Shown piece by piece: positions 29,185-33,201 of a DNA stretch of 33,201 nt. Each line of letters opens with the position of its first letter. The stretch's first letter is position 1. Made by a program: the position numbers and the translations under genes. This stretch comes from Campylobacterales bacterium. Its GTDB lineage: Bacteria > Campylobacterota > Campylobacteria > Campylobacterales > QNZT01. A model generated the notes under the pieces. That model saw nothing but the letters and a program-made list of their open reading frames with translations. It was not told the DNA's origin and did no database searches. Location of the stretch: NCBI GenBank assembly GCA_029935075.1, contig JAOZKZ010000004.1, forward strand, positions 1-33,201. Direction: 5' to 3'.

Positions 29185-29436
29185 TTAAAGGAACCTTTCT
29201 GGGTAATTTTGTATTAACAAGTCTCTTAACATATCATCGGATAACCAAGGGTACTCATGTCCTTTTAAAAAATTCTCGAAGTCTTCTATTGATTTGATGC
29301 CCTTGGTCTCGTATACCTCTATTGTACAGTCTACTTCTAAAGACTTCAGAGAAGGTACTGAGATATTAGATCCAAGGCAAGAGTATTGGTTAACATCACG
29401 GGTATTTATTGATATATCTTTTACTCTGTAATTCAT
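29185..29436 (-). CDS. Early protein with the PERFL C-terminal tail
   Basis: 83 residues. Beta-rich first half (MNYRVKDISINTRDVNQYSCLGSNISVPSLKSLEVDCTIEVY), helical second half (SIEDFENFLKGHEYPWLSDDMLRDLLIQNYPERFL). The tail has Arg in place of the first aromatic. The start overlaps the upstream stop by four bases. Confidence 0.75.
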   Translation of the reverse strand: MNYRVKDISINTRDVNQYSCLGSNISVPSLKSLEVDCTIEVYETKGIKSIEDFENFLKGHEYPWLSDDMLRDLLIQNYPERFL

Positions 29437-29624
29437 AGCAAGTACTCCGGGTGTTCTTTTACAAGGCTTTTATGAGTCATTTTGAACCCCCTGTCATTAA
29501 GCTCCAGCAAGACCAGTCTCATCACGGTGGTAAACAGACCCCTGGTGTAGTCGATAAAATACTCATTGATAAGTTCTTTTTTACTCAGTGTTTTCATTGT
29601 TTTTGTTGTTTGTCTTGACCTCAT
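29433..29624 (-). CDS. Early protein with the PEYLL C-terminal tail
   Basis: 63 residues, basic and helical: MKTLSKKELINEYFIDYTRGLFTTVMRLVLLELNDRGFKMTHKSLVKEHPEYLL. ATG 29624 has AAAGGAAC upstream; a second ATG lies nine codons in. First gene behind the promoter at 29648. Function unknown. Confidence 0.75.
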   Translation of the reverse strand: MRSRQTTKTMKTLSKKELINEYFIDYTRGLFTTVMRLVLLELNDRGFKMTHKSLVKEHPEYLL

Positions 29625-29647
29625 CTTGTTCCTTTGTTCTCTGTTGT

Positions 29648-29669
29648 ATTATACCACAATAACCTTAAA
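29648..29669 (-). promoter_or_regulatory. Early promoter, extended -10 type
   Basis: TTTAAG-N10-TATAAT with TGTGG before the -10. Back-to-back with the late promoter at 29686, like the pair at 19312/19351. Confidence 0.7.
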
Positions 29670-29685
29670 ACACCCTTATTAGTTT

Positions 29686-29693
29686 TATAAATA
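29686..29693 (+). promoter_or_regulatory. Late promoter of the right-hand late cluster
   Basis: TATAAATA 16 bases before the GTG start at 29710, with AAAGGAGAAG between. Confidence 0.75.
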
Positions 29694-29709
29694 CTATAAA
29701 AGGAGAAGA

Positions 29710-30150
29710 GTGAACACAGCAATAATAGCATTTGAAAAGGGCAATTCGTTTTCCGCCAAGGTAATAAAATACATTACCAAATCAAAGTACAGTCATTGTG
29801 AACTAATCATAGATAATAAGTGGATATCCTCAGACCCTAAAGTGGGCGGTGCTTATGTTAATGACCTAAGACCCCTTACAGACAAATACGATTATATAAC
29901 AGTATATGTAGACGGGGCAACAAAAAGAAAAGCCCTAGGGTTTGCCAATAATCAAGTAGGTAAAAAATACGATTGGTGTGGTGTTTTGTGTACTCATCTG
30001 TTCAAGATAGACAGAGAAAATAACGACAAGTGGTTTTGTTCTGAATTGGTATGTACTTTACTTCAAAAGATGGAAAATCCCCAGGTAAAAGGAGCAAAAC
30101 CAGCAGACCTGACACCACAAGACCTCTACGAGATTTTTAGAGGTGTTTGA
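29710..30150 (+). CDS. Permuted NlpC/P60-like (papain-fold) protein
   Basis: 146 residues from a GTG with a strong AAAGGAGAAG site. YSHCELIIDNKWISSD places a candidate catalytic His29 before the cysteine, and KYDWCGVLC and KWFCSELVC supply candidate Cys110. His first and Cys late is the circularly permuted NlpC/P60 (YiiX/LRAT-like) order. Such proteins can be peptidoglycan peptidases or lipid thioesterases. No signal peptide or wall-binding domain is seen. The late promoter and the following membrane protein make a virion or lysis role plausible. Confidence 0.75.
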   Translation: MNTAIIAFEKGNSFSAKVIKYITKSKYSHCELIIDNKWISSDPKVGGAYVNDLRPLTDKYDYITVYVDGATKRKALGFANNQVGKKYDWCGVLCTHLFKIDRENNDKWFCSELVCTLLQKMENPQVKGAKPADLTPQDLYEIFRGV

Positions 30151-30166
30151 CTTAAAGGATATTTTT

Positions 30167-30349
30167 ATGAAGATTGTATCGTCTTTGGTAATCATGGGTA
30201 TATCATGGATGGTATATACCACGGTAGAAACCAAAGGACACCTCAGGTTAATCGAATACAAACTAGACCAGAACAATATAATCTTACAAAATTTATATGA
30301 AACAAAACAAAACAAAACAAAACAAAACAAGGAACAAAATGACATTTAA
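30167..30349 (+). CDS. Small single-span membrane protein
   Basis: 60 residues from ATG 30167 (AAAGGA 7 bases upstream; a GTG at 30143 lacks one). MKIVSSLVIMGISWMVYTTV is one membrane helix, then a helical tail HLRLIEYKLDQNNIILQNLYE and a low-complexity end (TKQNKTKQNK) encoded by an AAAAC repeat. Position after the peptidase-like gene would suit a lysis accessory such as a holin, but the evidence is only topology and context. Confidence 0.6.
   Translation: MKIVSSLVIMGISWMVYTTVETKGHLRLIEYKLDQNNIILQNLYETKQNKTKQNKEQNDI
30300..30330 (+). repeat. AAAAC pentanucleotide microsatellite
   Basis: About six tandem AAAAC units inside the 3' end of the small membrane protein gene, just before the start at 30339. 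Because units are five bases, copy-number change shifts frame. Confidence 0.9.
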
Positions 30350-30833
30350 AAACTACATCAAGCAGAACATACAAGAAGATACAAACAAACAAGAGTTCAT
30401 AGAAAATGTGACCAAAAGCTTCAAGAAGCACTTTCCGAATGGATTTATAAGCCTTAGTGATAAAAGCCAATTTGGGAGTGATTTGATCTCTGGGACTTTT
30501 GGAATGATTGGGAACCTTAAGGACAATACCTCAGGCATCCCTGGTAATGATAAAATGAAGCACTCTTTTATGATGTTTAAGAACCCCGGGACAGAGCCAG
30601 AGACATATAAGTTTGAAGGTCAAGGCAGGATTTACACCAATCCTGAAAAGGGCTCCTTTAATGCCATGGATTCAATCAAGACCAAGTTAGGCAACAATTC
30701 CAAGATTACATTAGAAAAAGCCCAGATAAAATTAGAGAAATTCTTTAAAAAGCTCTCTGGGTTAATGAAAGACAACAAAGATAACATATTCGGTGTTGAA
30801 GATATAGACAAGAAATACCTTGTGTTTAAATGA
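30339..30833 (+). CDS. Putative internal head protein, late paralogue of 14183-14635
   Basis: 164 residues from ATG 30339 (AAGGAAC upstream; the frame stays open through the AAAAC repeat to 30297 but has no better site). N-terminus MTFKNYIKQNIQE resembles a capsid-targeting leader with a candidate gp21 site I-Q-E at residue 13. The rest (EFIENVTKSFKKHFPNGF ... NPEKGSFNAMDSIKTKLGNN ... FFKKLSGLMKDNKDNI) is homologous to the early protein at 14183-14635, which lacks the leader. Possibly packaged and injected. Four-base overlap with the next gene. Confidence 0.7.
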   Translation: MTFKNYIKQNIQEDTNKQEFIENVTKSFKKHFPNGFISLSDKSQFGSDLISGTFGMIGNLKDNTSGIPGNDKMKHSFMMFKNPGTEPETYKFEGQGRIYTNPEKGSFNAMDSIKTKLGNNSKITLEKAQIKLEKFFKKLSGLMKDNKDNIFGVEDIDKKYLVFK

Positions 30834-31240
30834 TAAATTTTAAAAAATACCTGAAAGAAGTTGTCAGCCAAGATTGCTCAACAGGTTCAGGGGTAATACC
30901 AGATGGTCCTTATCAAAGTTGGGTAGTCATTCGGACAAACCACCTTGATTCTCCAAGACCACCATCCGAAAGACCAAGAGACTACGGTTGGGAATGTGAT
31001 GATTTTGAAGATGTAGTAACAGCATTTTTGAAAAAACGACCAATGGGCATCAAAGACGGCAAATATCTTATAGAATGGAAAAATAAAAAAGGATATCAAT
31101 GTTTAGTAATGAATATAGACAATAAAAGGAAAGAAATGACCGTTATTACTATGATTCAACTTAACAAAAAATCCTCAGGGGGTTATAATGCTTCAGGGGC
31201 TAAGTTTATAGGGATAGGTAATATAAATATTCCAGACTAA
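30830..31240 (+). CDS. Late protein with a capsid-targeting-like leader
   Basis: 136 residues. MINFKKYLKE is leader-like, with candidate cleavage L-K-E at residue 10. The remainder is unrecognised: SWVVIRTNHLDSPRPPSERPRDYGWECDDFEDVV, then a beta-rich part KYLIEWKNKKGYQCLVMNIDNKRKEMTVITMIQL and a gly/ser C-terminus. A possible small enzyme or RNase-like toxin fold is only a guess from the strand pattern. Start overlaps the previous stop (ATGA). Confidence 0.65.
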   Translation: MINFKKYLKEVVSQDCSTGSGVIPDGPYQSWVVIRTNHLDSPRPPSERPRDYGWECDDFEDVVTAFLKKRPMGIKDGKYLIEWKNKKGYQCLVMNIDNKRKEMTVITMIQLNKKSSGGYNASGAKFIGIGNINIPD

Positions 31241-31258
31241 GAGCCTAAAAGGAAAGAG

Positions 31259-31837
31259 ATGAAACAGACTAAACACACAAATGAAAATGTCGTAATAACA
31301 GAAACAACGAAATTTTACGAGGGAAATTTTTTAAAAAATGCCATGAAAAAAGCAAAATCTTTTGTTAAAGACACCTACCGAGATGTCAAAAGAAATGCCA
31401 AAGGGATAATAAAAGACCTTAAGAAGAAATACTCCCAGTCTAAAAAACCAGAGAATTTCATAGCAGGCAAGATGATAGCATTCCAATACAAGGCAAAAGA
31501 TGCCACGAAAAAATACGATGCTTCTCCTTTGGTGATATCACTGGGGTATTCTCAGAACCCTAAATACAGACAGACACACTTCATCGGGTTAAACTGCCAT
31601 TGGCTTCCGATGAACGACAGAGTAAAAATTTCTTCTTTTTTTGTAGAACTAAGCGAAAAAAGAAACGGCAAGTTATTGTATTCTGATGTCAAACCATTCT
31701 TAAGCAAGTTCAAAGGACACCCAGTCCTAAGACAATATATAATAAAAAATGTGGGCCCTAAGGTAATAGAAATGCCTTCTGATGTTTTCATGACAGCAGC
31801 GGCCGTACCATCTGAAAATTGGATGGGTGGAAGATAA
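31259..31837 (+). CDS. gp2-like candidate (DNA end protector / head completion)
   Basis: 192 residues. A basic N-terminus (KKAKSFVKDTYRDVKRNAKGIIKDLKKKYSQSKKPEN) precedes a domain with MIAFQYKAKDATKKYDASPLVISLGYSQNPKYRQTHFIGLNCHWLPMNDR. The PLVI ... HFIGLNxHxLP pattern is recalled from T4-like gp2-annotated proteins, which protect DNA ends. In T4-like genomes gene 2 neighbours the gene 4/50 head-completion gene, as here apart from the inserted endonuclease. Identity is therefore from pattern and synteny. An I-T-E site near residue 15 could be processed. Confidence 0.55.
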   Translation: MKQTKHTNENVVITETTKFYEGNFLKNAMKKAKSFVKDTYRDVKRNAKGIIKDLKKKYSQSKKPENFIAGKMIAFQYKAKDATKKYDASPLVISLGYSQNPKYRQTHFIGLNCHWLPMNDRVKISSFFVELSEKRNGKLLYSDVKPFLSKFKGHPVLRQYIIKNVGPKVIEMPSDVFMTAAAVPSENWMGGR

Positions 31838-31842
31838 GGAAT

Positions 31843-31850
31843 TATAAATA
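31843..31850 (+). promoter_or_regulatory. Late promoter of the GIY-YIG cassette at 31933
   Basis: TATAAATA six bases after the stop of the gp2-like gene, followed directly by the conserved leader. Confidence 0.75.
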
Positions 31851-31853
31851 AAG

Positions 31854-31909
31854 TGTAAGTTGATGGTGTCGAAACCCTCTTGATTACCTATAGTCAAGAT
31901 AGCCTTACA
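31854..31909 (+). promoter_or_regulatory. Structured late leader, GIY-YIG cassette type (copy 3)
   Basis: TGTAAG (31854-31859) pairs with CTTACA (31904-31909), enclosing 44 nt. An inner hairpin CTTGATTA/TAGTCAAG (31879-31898, loop CCTA) sits where copy 2 has CTTCAT/ATGAAG, including a compensatory C-G to G-C change. A second short hairpin GGT/ACC lies upstream. Confidence 0.65.
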
Positions 31910-31932
31910 AATTCTTCATATAGGAAAACAAA

Positions 31933-32724
31933 ATGATAATATACAAAGCTACTTCAAACACATCAGGTAAAAGTTATATTGGCGCTACAAGCAGAACCAT
32001 AGAACTTAGACAAAAAGAACATGAAAAATTAGCAAATTTAAACCCCAAAAATAAACATTTTTATTACGCTTTACTAAAATACGGATACAACGATTTTGAT
32101 TGGTGTGTTTTAGAAGAAGCAGAAACACAAGAATTAATGTATATAAAAGAAAAAGAATATATTAAAAAATTTAACACATATTCTAAAGGATACAACATGA
32201 CACCAGGTGGAGAAGGAGGCAGATCTGGAAAATATTCAGAAGATGATAGAAAAAGACTTTACTCTAATAGAAAATATAATTCTGATAGCACGGGCAAAAA
32301 ATCAATGTACTTCTTAGGCATAAATAAGTGTAGATTTGTTGATAAAAAAGATATACCTTATTATCTTGAACAAGGGTGGATGATGGGATCGAAAAAAAGG
32401 TCTCTTAAAAAACATACTTGTAAACTACCACCCAAAAAAAAATATAGTACTAAGCCTTTTTTGACCGGATTAAATAACCCATCTGGGATGATAATAGAAA
32501 TCTACGACAATAATCACAACCTTGTAGTGACCTCCGAAGGGAGTTTAAAAAATGTTTGTAAAAAATTAGGTGTGCCTTATGGTCAAATAGCAAACAGTTT
32601 TAAAACGGGGGTGCCCTTATATCACAATACAAAAGACAATGTGATGACAAGGTTAAAAAACAATGGCAATATAAAATTCAAAGGTTGGTATGCGATTAAA
32701 ATACAAGATAAGGAAAGAAAATGA
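31933..32724 (+). CDS. GIY-YIG homing endonuclease, SegA-like
   Basis: 263 residues. The nuclease domain is at the N-terminus: MIIYKATSNTSGKSYIGATSRTIELRQKEH, FDWCVLEEAETQELMYIKEKEYIKKF and GYNMTPGGEGG, the usual GIY-YIG core with Arg and Glu. The rest is Lys/Asn-rich with a C-terminal unit (GSLKNVCKKLGVPYGQIANSFKTG) similar to DNA-binding modules in Seg enzymes. Inserted between the gp2-like and gp4 genes, with its own late promoter and the shared leader. Overlaps gp4 by four bases (ATGA), so gp4 translation may now be coupled to it. Confidence 0.85.
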   Translation: MIIYKATSNTSGKSYIGATSRTIELRQKEHEKLANLNPKNKHFYYALLKYGYNDFDWCVLEEAETQELMYIKEKEYIKKFNTYSKGYNMTPGGEGGRSGKYSEDDRKRLYSNRKYNSDSTGKKSMYFLGINKCRFVDKKDIPYYLEQGWMMGSKKRSLKKHTCKLPPKKKYSTKPFLTGLNNPSGMIIEIYDNNHNLVVTSEGSLKNVCKKLGVPYGQIANSFKTGVPLYHNTKDNVMTRLKNNGNIKFKGWYAIKIQDKERK

Positions 32725-33164
32725 ACCGAAAAAGAGATAAGAAGAAACGAAAAAGAACATCAAGATACAAACAAGGGTTTTATAAGCCAATAAATGAAGA
32801 TAAATATAAGCAACCAGTAGACCGCACTATGAACAAGACTGAGTATCCAGAATACCGCTCGAGCTGGGAATTAGCATTTTATAAATTTTGTGATTTATCG
32901 GAAAAAGTAGAGTACTGGGGAACAGAAAGTTTCGCAATCAGATATCTATCACCAAAGGATAACAAAGTTCATCGTTATTATGTGGATATAGTAATGAAAA
33001 TGAAATCAGGGGAGAAACACCTCGTGGAAATCAAGCCAGAAAAGCAGACCCTTGATCCAGTAAACCTGGCGAAATTTCAGGCAGCGGAGGAATATTGTAA
33101 ACAAATACAGGCTACCTTTACCGTGGTCACAGAAAAAAATCTCAAATCTTGGGGGATGATTTAA
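32721..33164 (+). CDS. 4: Head completion protein gp4 (gp50) with TnsA/restriction-like fold
   Basis: 147 residues, the family length. YRSSWELAFYKFCDLSEKVEYWGTESFAIRYLSPKDNKVHRYYVDIVMKM ... KHLVEIKPEKQT is the T4 gp4/gp50 pattern: SxWE, HRYxxD and EIKP carry the Glu, Asp and Glu-x-Lys of a TnsA-like nuclease fold. The protein joins the head after packaging and makes it ready for the tail. Very basic N-terminus. The last 37 bases of the window hold nothing recognisable. Confidence 0.85.
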   Translation: MNRKRDKKKRKRTSRYKQGFYKPINEDKYKQPVDRTMNKTEYPEYRSSWELAFYKFCDLSEKVEYWGTESFAIRYLSPKDNKVHRYYVDIVMKMKSGEKHLVEIKPEKQTLDPVNLAKFQAAEEYCKQIQATFTVVTEKNLKSWGMI

Positions 33165-33201
33165 CCTCGTCTAGCCTGCCATAGACCCAGCCTTGTTTAA
33201 G

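Noticed and set aside
1-33201. tRNA genes or a CRISPR array
   Set aside because: Reading both strands by eye found no cloverleaf candidate or regularly spaced repeat array; the repeats seen are coding zinc repeats, tandem 12-mers and one pentanucleotide tract. A tRNA search program would settle this.

Overview
The window is part of the genome of a tailed, T4-like (myovirus-type) phage. On the plus strand lie recognisable homologues of the T4 head genes: portal gp20, a small prohead-core candidate, prohead protease gp21, scaffold gp22 and major capsid gp23, then a gp2-like candidate and a gp4-type head-completion protein. A neck-type gp13-like gene lies on the minus strand at the left. Ten copies of the T4 late-promoter octamer TATAAATA at nine sites sit in front of late-type genes on both strands, so the phage very probably uses T4-style sigma-replacement late transcription. 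The host cannot be named. The DNA is AT-rich, and the minus-strand early genes start from extended -10 promoters (TGnTATAAT) without a normal -35.

Layout. 1-6602: neck, portal and a late minus-strand protein with a possible head-targeting leader, then an HD-Pnk RNA end-healing enzyme whose 5' end was disrupted by a homing-endonuclease cassette. 6672-19295: about 36 small minus-strand early genes in short operons, with an RNA ligase, Nudix protein, dNMP kinase, HAD phosphatase, cyclic-phosphate-processing receiver domain, several tiny membrane proteins, and a seven-member paralogous family sharing a central YELANKCKEWA-like segment and a C-terminal EPEAIFKACEWIL-like segment. 19377-25124: plus-strand head-assembly cluster. 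25247-26938: a large zinc-repeat endonuclease. 26940-29624: ten further small minus-strand genes that nearly all end in the same C-terminal peptide, consensus PE-[YF]-[YFL]-L. 29710-33164: plus-strand late genes (permuted NlpC/P60-like protein, small membrane protein, two proteins with capsid-targeting-like N-termini, gp2-like, gp4).

Five homing endonucleases (three GIY-YIG, one HNH, one VSR-like) sit among or beside the head genes. The three GIY-YIG genes share a cassette: a late promoter followed by a nearly identical structured leader. Equivalent leaders with a 43-45 nt enclosed region precede gp22 and gp23.

How it fits together. Early operons supply nucleotide metabolism, RNA repair (HD-Pnk, HAD phosphatase, cREC, RNA ligase: a likely answer to host anticodon nucleases) and many small, fast-diversifying proteins that probably act on the host. 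Late genes build the prohead. gp21-type cleavage sites, (I/L)-x-E, are visible in gp22, gp23 and several small proteins that look like injected internal head proteins. Most attractive for follow-up are the shared C-terminal tail family, the late-leader RNA, the paralogue pair with and without a capsid-targeting leader, and the dispersed RNA-repair set.
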